The notes beneath the pieces are model-generated. The model did no database searches. It worked only from the letters and a program-made list of their open reading frames with translations, and was not told the DNA's origin. Positions 7,498 through 14,431 of a stretch of DNA of 17,744 bases are shown here, in pieces. Position 1 is the first letter of the stretch; every line of letters starts with the position of its first letter. The DNA is from Thermoplasmata archaeon (lineage in GTDB: Archaea; Thermoplasmatota; Thermoplasmata; Lutacidiplasmatales; UBA184). The stretch spans positions 1 through 17,744 of the forward strand of contig JASHQF010000070.1 in NCBI GenBank assembly GCA_030037695.1, given 5' to 3'. The position numbers were made by a program, and so were the translations under genes.

Positions 7498-9102
7498 ATG
7501 CCCACGGTGGAGCACCCGCGGATCCGCCCCGGCGTCCTCGAGGAGCGGCAGTACCAGGCGACGATCGCCGAGCGGGCGGTGGAGCACAACACCCTCGTGG
7601 TGCTCCCGACCGGGCTCGGCAAGACGGCGATCGCGATCCGGGTGCTGGCGGAGCTCCTCCGTCGTCGGCCGCAGGAGTCGGTCCTCGTCCTCGCCCCGAC
7701 CCGCCCGCTCGTGGTGCAGCACGCGCGCTCGATCGCCCGGGCGGTCTTCGCGGCGGAACCGATCGTCCTCACGGGGGCGATCACCGCCGAGCGCCGGGCC
7801 TCGCTCCTCGCCCCTCCCCAGGTGGTCGTCGCCACCCCGCAGGTCGTCGGCAACGACCTCGCGGCCGGTCGGTTCCCCCTCGAACGGTTCTCGCTGCTCG
7901 TCTTCGATGAGGCCCATCGGGCGGTCGGCGACTACCCGTACGTCGCGATCGGGCAGGCGAACCGGGACCGGTCGAATGCGCGCGTCCTCGCGATGACCGC
8001 CTCGCCCGGCGGGACGCTCGCCCGGATCCGGGAGGTCTGGGCGAACCTCGGGATCGAGCGGTTCGAGTACCGCACGGACGAGAGCCCCGATGTCGCCCCG
8101 TACCTGCACGGGATCGGGGTCGAGCCGGTCCTGGTCCCGGTCCCCCCGGAGGTGCGGGAGATCGCGATCCGGCTCCGGGCCGCCGTCGTGCGACAAGGCG
8201 AGCTCCTCCGCCATCTCGGCCTCCTGGCCGCGCCCGATCCCGGCCGCCGGGCCCTCCTCGAGCTCGGGACCCGGTTGCACCGGGAGATCCGCGCAGGGGC
8301 CGCCGATCCGGGACCCCACCGGGCGACCCTCTGGCAGGCGATCACGGCCCAGGCCGCGGCGATGAAGGGTTACCACGCGCTCGAACTGATCGAGAGCCAG
8401 GGGGCCGACGCGCTCCGCGAGTTCCTCGCGCGGCAGGAACCTCCGCCGGGCCGGCGCTGGACCCCGGCCCAACGGGCGTTCCTGCGCGACCCGGACGTCG
8501 AGGAGGCCCGGCGGCAGGCGAGCGTGCTCACGGTCGACCTGCCGAAGATCGCGACCGCGGCCCGCCTCGTCCACGAGGAGCTCGGACGACGACCGGGCGC
8601 GAAGGTGATCGTCTTTACCCAGTACCGCGACACCGTCGACCGGCTGGTCGACGAACTCGTCCGTCTCGGCGACCCGAGCGTGCGGCCCGCCCGTTTCGTG
8701 GGGCAGGCGTCCCGTGGCACGGACCCCGGTCTGTCCCAGAAGGAGCAGGTCGGCCTGCTCGATCAGTTCCGGGCGGGCGAGGTGAACTGCCTCGTCGCCA
8801 CGTCGGTCGCCGAGGAGGGGCTCGACATCCCGGCGACCGATCTCGTCGTCTTCTACGAGCCGATCCCGGACGTCATCCGGACGATCCAGCGCCGGGGCCG
8901 GACCGGCCGGGCGACCGCGGGCCGGGTCGTCGTGCTCGTCGCGGAGGGAACCCGGGACGTCGGCCTCCACCGTGCCGCCCGCGCGCGGGAACGACGGATG
9001 CACGACCTCCTCGAGGAGGTCCAGGCCGAGGCGGAGCGCGGACGGCCGCCCCCGCCCCCGGCGACGAAGCGGACCCAGAAGCTCCTGACCGAGTACCGCT
9101 AG
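7498..9102 (+). CDS. hef: Hef/FANCM-like superfamily 2 DNA helicase without nuclease domain
   Basis: ATP-driven DNA translocase of the Hef/FANCM/Mph1 group, acting on forked and branched DNA at stalled replication forks. Two RecA-like domains carry motif I LPTGLGKT (36-43), motif Ia APTRPLV, DEAH at 137-140 followed by RAVGDYPY (a Hef-type string), TAS at 167-169 and motif VI QRRGRTGR at 464-471. Residues about 210-340 form the helical insertion between the lobes. The protein ends at 534 after a proline-rich tail, so the XPF-type ERCC4 nuclease and HhH domains of full-length Hef (about 750 residues in Thermococcales) are absent. I see no nuclease gene nearby. Its TAG stop shares CTAG with the convergent dut stop. 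ATG 7498 is the first start after the divergent gap. Confidence 0.9.
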   Translation: MPTVEHPRIRPGVLEERQYQATIAERAVEHNTLVVLPTGLGKTAIAIRVLAELLRRRPQESVLVLAPTRPLVVQHARSIARAVFAAEPIVLTGAITAERRASLLAPPQVVVATPQVVGNDLAAGRFPLERFSLLVFDEAHRAVGDYPYVAIGQANRDRSNARVLAMTASPGGTLARIREVWANLGIERFEYRTDESPDVAPYLHGIGVEPVLVPVPPEVREIAIRLRAAVVRQGELLRHLGLLAAPDPGRRALLELGTRLHREIRAGAADPGPHRATLWQAITAQAAAMKGYHALELIESQGADALREFLARQEPPPGRRWTPAQRAFLRDPDVEEARRQASVLTVDLPKIATAARLVHEELGRRPGAKVIVFTQYRDTVDRLVDELVRLGDPSVRPARFVGQASRGTDPGLSQKEQVGLLDQFRAGEVNCLVATSVAEEGLDIPATDLVVFYEPIPDVIRTIQRRGRTGRATAGRVVVLVAEGTRDVGLHRAARARERRMHDLLEEVQAEAERGRPPPPPATKRTQKLLTEYR

Positions 9103-9542
9103 CGACCGGTGCTCCCGAACCCGCCCCGTCGGCTGGCGACCACGGGGACCGTCCCTTCGCGGAACGCCGTGGGACGGTCGGCGACGATACGGACCTGGCC
9201 GATCCGGTCCCCGACGGCGATCCGGTACGACCCCTCGAACAGGTAGGTGAGCGGTACGCGGACCTCGTCGGAGTAGTCCCGGTCGATCGTTCCGGGCGCG
9301 TTGACCATCAGCACGCCGCGGAGCGAGAGCCCGCTGCGGGGACGCACCTCGAGGAACGTTCCGGGCGGGCAGCGGAACTTGAGACCGGTGCGCACGAGGT
9401 CGACCTTACCGGCCCGCAGCTCGATCGATTCCGCCGAGGCAAGGTCGAACCCGGCGGACCCGCTCGTCGCGCGGCTGGGGAGCGGGACCTCGGGGGCCCC
9501 GGTGACCCGCTCGACGTGGACGACGCGTCGGGCGACCGCCAC
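9099..9542 (-). CDS. dut: Trimeric dUTP diphosphatase (dUTPase)
   Basis: Hydrolyses dUTP to dUMP and pyrophosphate, keeping uracil out of DNA and feeding dTMP synthesis. All five motifs of the trimeric family are present in 147 residues: SAGFDL (29-34), RPRSGLS (67-73), APGTIDRDYSDEV (82-94, with catalytic D87), GDRIGQ (111-116) and the glycine-rich C-terminal arm RGGFGSTG (139-146). The intact arm and the absence of dCTP-deaminase features favour plain dUTPase over the bifunctional Dcd-Dut type. The GTG start at 9542 is about 25 bp from a TAAAGAG box, which suggests a leaderless mRNA. It is convergent with hef, and the shared CTAG gives both stops. Confidence 0.92.
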   Translation of the reverse strand: MAVARRVVHVERVTGAPEVPLPSRATSGSAGFDLASAESIELRAGKVDLVRTGLKFRCPPGTFLEVRPRSGLSLRGVLMVNAPGTIDRDYSDEVRVPLTYLFEGSYRIAVGDRIGQVRIVADRPTAFREGTVPVVASRRGGFGSTGR

Positions 9543-9563
9543 GTTCGGGCGGAAGGACCCCCG

Positions 9564-9570
9564 CTCTTTA
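9564..9570 (-). promoter_or_regulatory. Candidate TATA-like box for dut
   Basis: Reads TAAAGAG on the minus strand, centred about 25 bp from the GTG start at 9542, as expected for a leaderless transcript. The same heptamer precedes tfs. I see no equally good box for the divergent peptidase gene, whose ATG is about 80 bp away. Confidence 0.5.
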
Positions 9571-9648
9571 CGCCTTCTTCCGGCGCGGGCCCGTCGCGAC
9601 CGGTCGCGTCGCCAGGGTCATGCGGCTCCGCTACGTGGGACGGCGACG

Positions 9649-11223
9649 ATGGCTTCCGACCCCGCGGTCGAGCGGCGGCCGCTGCCCGGGAGCGAGCGAA
9701 CCCGGCTCCCGGGCGCGAGGGATCTCGGGCGCGCCCTTCCCGCGGCCGAGATCGAGGTGACGATCTGGCTGCGACGCGGATCGGCCCCGGGTCCCTTGCC
9801 GCTCGCCGCCGGTGCGGGGAGGGGAGCCGTCGGCCCCTACCTTTCGCGGAGCGATTTTGCTCGACTGCACGGCGCTCGGGGCGAGGACATCGACCAGGTC
9901 CGCCGGTTCGCGGAAGAGGCGGCCCTCGAGGTCCGGGAGGCGAGCGTCGGCCGTCGCTCGGTGCGCGTCGCCGGATCCGCCCGCGACTTCGAGCGCGCCT
10001 TCGGGACCGAGCTTCGGAGGTTCGCCTACTCGGGGGGCACGTACCGGGGCCGGACCGGCCCGCTGAGGGTCCCGCGCGCGCTCGCCGGAGCGGTCGAGGG
10101 GGTGTTCGGCCTGGACGATCGCCCGCAGGCCCGCGCGCATGTTCGCCGGCGGCGCGCGGACTCCACGCTCGCAGGGTACTCTCCGCTCGCCGTCGGCGCC
10201 GCGTACGCGTTCCCGCCGGGATCCACCGGCGCTGGCCAGACGATCGGCGTGGTCGAACTCGGCGGAGGGTATTCGTCGGAGGACCTCGCCACGTTCTTCG
10301 GAACGCTCGGCGAGCCGCCCCCGACCGTCACGCCCGTGAGCGTCGACGGGGCCACGAACGCCCCGACCGGCGTCCCCGGCGGCCCGGACGACGAAGTGGA
10401 GCTCGATCTCGAACTGGCCGGAGCCCTCGCTCCGGGGGCCCGGCTCGTCGCGTACTTCGCGCCGAACACCGACCGGGGGTTCCTCGATGCGCTGACCACG
10501 GCCACGCACGATGCGGTGAACCGCCCGACGATCGTCTCGATCAGCTGGGGGGGCCCCGAGCCCTCGTGGACCGCCCAGGCCCGCGCTGCGCTCGATTCCG
10601 CGGCCGAGGACGCCGCCAGCCTCGGGCTCACGGTGCTTGCCGCCGCGGGGGATCAGGGGGCCGGTGACGGGGAGCCTCCGGGAGAGCTCGCGGTGGACTT
10701 CCCTGCGTCGAGCCCCCACGTCCTCGGGTGCGGCGGGACCCGGCTCGTGCTCGGTCCCGGGGGAGTGACCTCCGAGACGGTCTGGAACGATCTTGCTTCG
10801 GGCGAAGGAGCGACGGGCGGGGGCGTCAGCACGGCGTTCCCACGACCGTCATTCCAGCGCGCCGCGAGCGTCCCGCCAGCGCCGAACGGGTTCGTGGGAC
10901 GCGGGGTCCCCGATGTCGCCGGGGACGCCGATCCCGACACCGGCTACGCGGTCCGGGTCGACGGGGCGGGCGCCGTCCTCGGGGGCACGAGCGCCGTCGC
11001 CCCGCTGTGGGCCGCCCTCGTGGCCCGTTGCAACGAGGCCTTGGGAACTACGCTCGGGCTCGCCGCGCCGTTGCTGTACGCTCCGGCGGTCGCCCCCTCG
11101 TTCCGGGATATCACGGCCGGCTCGAACGGCTACTATCGGGCGGGGCCGGGCTGGGACCCTTGCACGGGCCTCGGCACCCCGAACGGGACCGCGCTCCTCG
11201 CGTCCCTGCGTCGCTCGGGCTAG
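9649..11223 (+). CDS. Sedolisin-family serine-carboxyl peptidase (S53) with pro-domain
   Basis: Endopeptidase of the kumamolisin/sedolisin family, typically active at acid pH. The 524 residues comprise a pro-kumamolisin activation domain (about 30-155, including YLSRSDFARLHG) and a subtilisin-like catalytic domain (about 175-522). The catalytic pair E249 and D253 is in DDEVELDLELAGAL. The Ser448 nucleophile is in GGTSAVAPLWAAL, and the probable oxyanion Asp335 is in AAAGDQG. SISWGGPEPSW at 297-307 is a further family block. The C-terminal calcium site is FRDITAGSNGYY...GWDPCTGLGTPNG, with D487 and D503. No signal peptide is visible at the N-terminus, which is odd for a usually secreted enzyme. 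ATG 9649 is the only credible start in frame. Its stop shares CTAG with the convergent regulator gene. Confidence 0.9.
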   Translation: MASDPAVERRPLPGSERTRLPGARDLGRALPAAEIEVTIWLRRGSAPGPLPLAAGAGRGAVGPYLSRSDFARLHGARGEDIDQVRRFAEEAALEVREASVGRRSVRVAGSARDFERAFGTELRRFAYSGGTYRGRTGPLRVPRALAGAVEGVFGLDDRPQARAHVRRRRADSTLAGYSPLAVGAAYAFPPGSTGAGQTIGVVELGGGYSSEDLATFFGTLGEPPPTVTPVSVDGATNAPTGVPGGPDDEVELDLELAGALAPGARLVAYFAPNTDRGFLDALTTATHDAVNRPTIVSISWGGPEPSWTAQARAALDSAAEDAASLGLTVLAAAGDQGAGDGEPPGELAVDFPASSPHVLGCGGTRLVLGPGGVTSETVWNDLASGEGATGGGVSTAFPRPSFQRAASVPPAPNGFVGRGVPDVAGDADPDTGYAVRVDGAGAVLGGTSAVAPLWAALVARCNEALGTTLGLAAPLLYAPAVAPSFRDITAGSNGYYRAGPGWDPCTGLGTPNGTALLASLRRSG

Positions 11224-11957
11224 CCGGCCGATCGGGGCCGGTCGATCTCGGCGAGATCCTCCTCGGAAGGCAGCCCGGAGGTGGCGAGCCATCGACCGGC
11301 GAGACGACCCTCGGCCCGCCGGAGGATCTTCCCGAGGGCTGGGGCGCTCCGTCCCGACTGGCGCGCGAGACGAGCCAACGTCACCCGCCGCGGCACGGCG
11401 TAGTAGCCCAGCAGCCAGGCCCGGCTCAGCATCCGGCCCTGGAGCGGGGTCAGCGCCCACCGCTCCTCGTCGGTCAGCGCCGGTCGGCCGCTCGCGCGCA
11501 CGATCCGGTACGGGAATTCCTCGCGGTCGAGCCGGGCGAGCACGCGACGGACCGCGCGCTCGTCGCCGTGGAACGTCGCCACGGTCGTCTCCCGCGTGAG
11601 GCGGAACGGGGACGTCGGGGAGATCGTGCCGCCGGCGGCCGAGAGCCAGCGACGCAGCCGTTCGGGGTTGCGCTGGCGCGCCAGGACGATGTAGTCGCGC
11701 GTCCGGGGCCGGCGGTCGACGACCTCGAACCGCTCGAGGCCGTAGAGGGCCCGGATCCGGCGCGATTCGCGTTCGAGCTCCTCGACGGACTTCAACGGAC
11801 CGCGCCGACGGATCCGCAGGAGCTCGAGGCGCCAGCCGCGCTCGAGCCGGAGCGTCTCGAGCAGCTCGACCTCCTCGTACCGGTCGAACAGGTCCCGGGG
11901 CACGAGCCCGAGCAGGACGAGGTCGCCCGTGCGGAACTCGAGGGTGATCGATTGCAT
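11220..11957 (-). CDS. HTH_10 (bacterio-opsin activator type) transcription regulator
   Basis: Probable DNA-binding regulator of 245 residues. The C-terminal HTH_10 domain (about 168-223) has the family outline: LTPLQGRMLSRAWLLGYYAV, PRRVTLARLARQSGRS, then a second helix ending LRRAEGRLAG. The N-terminal roughly 160 residues look like the variable effector-type region of such archaeal regulators, rich in charged beta/alpha segments and without a recognisable PAS, GAF or zinc signature. The signal sensed and the targets are unknown. ATG 11957 sits about 30 bp downstream of a CTAAGAA-type box (minus strand TTCTTAG), so the leader would be a few nucleotides. The gene converges on the sedolisin gene, with CTAG serving as both stops, and diverges from ubiD. 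Confidence 0.82.
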   Translation of the reverse strand: MQSITLEFRTGDLVLLGLVPRDLFDRYEEVELLETLRLERGWRLELLRIRRRGPLKSVEELERESRRIRALYGLERFEVVDRRPRTRDYIVLARQRNPERLRRWLSAAGGTISPTSPFRLTRETTVATFHGDERAVRRVLARLDREEFPYRIVRASGRPALTDEERWALTPLQGRMLSRAWLLGYYAVPRRVTLARLARQSGRSAPALGKILRRAEGRLAGRWLATSGLPSEEDLAEIDRPRSAG

Positions 11958-11983
11958 CGGCGCGGCCCCGAGGCGAGGTTCCG

Positions 11984-11990
11984 CTAAGAA
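11984..11990 (-). promoter_or_regulatory. Candidate TATA-like box for the HTH_10 regulator
   Basis: Minus strand TTCTTAG, centred about 30 bp from ATG 11957. It lies back to back with the ubiD box 26 bp away in the 81-bp divergent gap, so the regulator could also influence ubiD-ubiA. That last point is inference only. Confidence 0.4.
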
Positions 11991-12009
11991 CCCGTGGCCC
12001 CCGCCCCGC

Positions 12010-12017
12010 CTTAAGTA
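12010..12017 (+). promoter_or_regulatory. Candidate TATA-like box for ubiD-ubiA
   Basis: CTTAAGTA, centred 25-26 bp upstream of GTG 12039. This is almost exactly the distance for a leaderless archaeal transcript beginning at the start codon, and it supports the GTG start. Confidence 0.55.
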
Positions 12018-12038
12018 GCCTCACGTTCCCCGTCCGGC

Positions 12039-13520
12039 GTGGCGTTCCGGTCGCTGGGAGAGTTCCTCGAACGTCTCGAGTCCGGGGGGGACCTCGTCCG
12101 GATCCGGGGGCCCGTCTCCCGCGATCTCGAGATCGCAGAGGTGACGCAGCGGGTCGTCCGGGCGGACGGACCGGCCCTCCTCTTCGAGAACGTGCCCGGG
12201 ACGGCCCTGCCCGTCGTCACGAACCTTCTCGGGTCGCCGCGCAGGATCGCGCTCGGGCTCGGGAGCGAGACGGTCGACGGCGTCGCCGAGCGGGTCGACC
12301 GGCTCGCCCATCTGCGGCCGCCGGCGGGGCTCGTGGGGGCGCTGCGGGACCTCGGCGGGACGCTCGAGACCCTCTCGGTCCTGCGCTCGCTCGCCCCGAA
12401 GCGGGTGGCCTCCGCCCCGTGCCAGGAGGTCGAGGAGGATCGGGTCGATCTCGATCGGCTCCCGATCCTGCGCTGCTGGCCCCACGACGGGGGCCGTACG
12501 GTGACGTTCCCGATCGTCATCACCAAGGACCCCGAGTCCGGGGAGGCCCACGCCGGGATCTACCGCCTGCAGCAGTACGGTCCCGACCGTCTCGGGTTCC
12601 ACGCCCAGACCCACCGCGTCGGGGCGAACAACTATCGGAAATGGGCGGCCCGCGGGGAGCCGATGCCGGTCGCCGCCGTGATCGGGGCCGAGCCGGCGAC
12701 GGTCTTCTCGGGCCTCGCCCCGGTCCCCGAGGGGCTCTCGAACCTCGTGTTCGCGGGGTTCCTGCGCGGCGAGCCGGTCCCGCTCGTCCCGGCCCGATCG
12801 ATCGATCTCGAGGTGCCGGCCGAGGCGGAGATCGTGCTCGAGGGGACCGTCGATCCGACCGAGCGGGCCGTCGAGGGCCCGTTCGGGGACCACACCGGCT
12901 ACTACTCGGCCCCGGAGCCGTTCCCCGTGATGCGCGTGACGCGCGTGACCCGACGCCGCTCCGCGGTCTATCTCGGCACCGTCACCGGCAAGCCACCGAC
13001 CGAGGACGCCGTGCTCGGGAAGGCGGTGGAGCGGATCTTCCTGCCGGTGCTCCGGCTCCTCCTCCCCGAGCTCGTCGATCTCAACCTGCCGATGGAGGGG
13101 CTGTTCATCAATGTCGGGATCGTGGCGATCCGCAAGGCCTACCCCGGACACCCGCGCAAGGTGATGCATGCGCTGTGGGGCCTCGGCCAGATGATGTTCG
13201 TGAGGTACCTCGTGGTCGTCGACGCCGACGTCCCGGTGCACGATCTCGGCGAGGTCCTCTATCGGGTCGGGCTCCAGGCCGATCCCGCACGGGATCTAGA
13301 GCTGGTGGAGGGTCCGGTCGATCAGCTGTCGATCTCGAACCCGCTGCCGAACCTCGGGGGAAAGATCGGCATCGACGCGACCCGGAAGGGACCCGACGAC
13401 GGGTTCCCCCGACCGTGGCCCGAGGAGATCCGGTCCGATCCCGCGGCCTCGGCGGCCGCCGAGAAGCTCGTGCGCAGCGAACCGGCGCTCGCCCGGCTCC
13501 TCGGGCGTCCCGGACCGTGA
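12039..13520 (+). CDS. ubiD: UbiD-family prenyl-FMN-dependent (de)carboxylase
   Basis: Reversible decarboxylase of an aromatic or unsaturated acid that uses prenylated FMN made by UbiX/Pad1 (not in this window). The 493 residues match the family along their whole length. Key blocks are GIYRLQQYGPDRLGFHAQTH (183-202), YRKW near 210, EIVLEGTVDPTERAVEGPFG (274-293), EGPFGDHTGYYS (289-300) and GKPPTEDAVLGKAVERIFLP. MHALWGLGQMMFVRYLVVVD and GKIGIDATRK come later. Candidate active-site residues are R186, E289 and D294 by analogy with UbiD. GTG 12039 is supported by the promoter distance. Its TGA overlaps the ubiA GTG by four bases. The pairing with a UbiA prenyltransferase points to decarboxylation of a prenylated aromatic in quinone synthesis, such as MqnL of the futalosine menaquinone route; this is inference. 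Confidence 0.92.
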   Translation: MAFRSLGEFLERLESGGDLVRIRGPVSRDLEIAEVTQRVVRADGPALLFENVPGTALPVVTNLLGSPRRIALGLGSETVDGVAERVDRLAHLRPPAGLVGALRDLGGTLETLSVLRSLAPKRVASAPCQEVEEDRVDLDRLPILRCWPHDGGRTVTFPIVITKDPESGEAHAGIYRLQQYGPDRLGFHAQTHRVGANNYRKWAARGEPMPVAAVIGAEPATVFSGLAPVPEGLSNLVFAGFLRGEPVPLVPARSIDLEVPAEAEIVLEGTVDPTERAVEGPFGDHTGYYSAPEPFPVMRVTRVTRRRSAVYLGTVTGKPPTEDAVLGKAVERIFLPVLRLLLPELVDLNLPMEGLFINVGIVAIRKAYPGHPRKVMHALWGLGQMMFVRYLVVVDADVPVHDLGEVLYRVGLQADPARDLELVEGPVDQLSISNPLPNLGGKIGIDATRKGPDDGFPRPWPEEIRSDPAASAAAEKLVRSEPALARLLGRPGP

Positions 13521-14395
13521 CCGGGGCCGGGCCCGGCCCGCGGTTCGGTCTCGCGGAGCTCGGCCGGTTCCTCGAGATCCAGAACCTCGGCCTGAACCTT
13601 CCGTTCGCCGTCGCCTTCCTCCTCGTCGCCGCGACGGGCCGCCCGTCGCTCGTCACCGTCGGGTGGATCCTCGTCGCGTTCGTCGCCGCGCGGAACGCCG
13701 GCCACAGCTTCAATCGCTGGGCCGACCGCGACCTGGACGCCGCGAACCCGCGGACGCGGCACCGGGCGATCCCGAGCGGACGACTCGCCCCGCGCTCGGC
13801 GCTCCTGATCGCGGCCGCGAGCGCTGGAGTCGTGATGCTCGCCGCGTTCTTCCTGAACCGGTTCGCGCTCCTCCTCGCCCCGCTGGCGCTCGCCGTGGTC
13901 TTCGGCTACAGCTACTCCAAGCGACGGAGCTCCCTCACCACCGCGTATCTCGGCGTCGTGGAGGCGATCGTTCCGGCGGCCGTGTACGTGGCGGTCGACG
14001 GGGCGCTGCCCCTGGCCGCCCTCGTCGCGGTCGGGGCGTTCTTCGCCTGGGGGACGGCGTTCGAGACGGTCCACAGCCTCGGGGACCTCGAGAGCGACCG
14101 CGCCCTCGGCCTGCGCTCGCTGCCGCTTTGGCTCGGTCCCGACCGCTCGGTCGTCCTCGTCGCCGGGCTCCACACGGCCGCGCTCGCGCTCCTCGCCCTC
14201 TACGGCCTCGCGTCCTCGCTCGCCGCGCCGTACTTCGTCGGCCTGGCCGCGATGGCGGCGCTCGTCCTCGTGACCGACCTCGGGCTCGCCCGCCGGCCGA
14301 TCTCGGCGACGGTACCGTTCCGGCGGCACTTCGTCCTCGGTGCCCTCTTCCTGGCCGCCACCGCCGTCGCGGTCTACCTGCCCGGCGTGCGGTAG
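13517..14395 (+). CDS. ubiA: UbiA-family aromatic prenyltransferase (UbiA/MqnP-like)
   Basis: Integral membrane enzyme that attaches a polyprenyl chain to an aromatic acid. The 292 residues have about eight or nine transmembrane helices. The first Asp-rich motif is NRWADRDLD (66-74), with AIPSGRL soon after. The second is DLESDRALGLRSLPLWLG (190-207). The basic YSYSKRRSSLTTAYLG (131-146) lies between them. This layout matches UbiA, MenA and MqnP rather than geranylgeranylglyceryl phosphate synthases, although UbiA subfamilies are hard to separate by eye. GTG 13517 overlaps the ubiD TGA (GTGA), so translational coupling is likely. Together they probably prenylate and then decarboxylate a quinone precursor. 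A lipid-forming digeranylgeranylglyceryl phosphate synthase is the main alternative, made less likely by the ubiD partner. Confidence 0.88.
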   Translation: MTGAGPGPRFGLAELGRFLEIQNLGLNLPFAVAFLLVAATGRPSLVTVGWILVAFVAARNAGHSFNRWADRDLDAANPRTRHRAIPSGRLAPRSALLIAAASAGVVMLAAFFLNRFALLLAPLALAVVFGYSYSKRRSSLTTAYLGVVEAIVPAAVYVAVDGALPLAALVAVGAFFAWGTAFETVHSLGDLESDRALGLRSLPLWLGPDRSVVLVAGLHTAALALLALYGLASSLAAPYFVGLAAMAALVLVTDLGLARRPISATVPFRRHFVLGALFLAATAVAVYLPGVR

Positions 14396-14431
14396 CCCGC
14401 TCCCCCGCACGGGGCGGCGTCCCGGGAGGTA

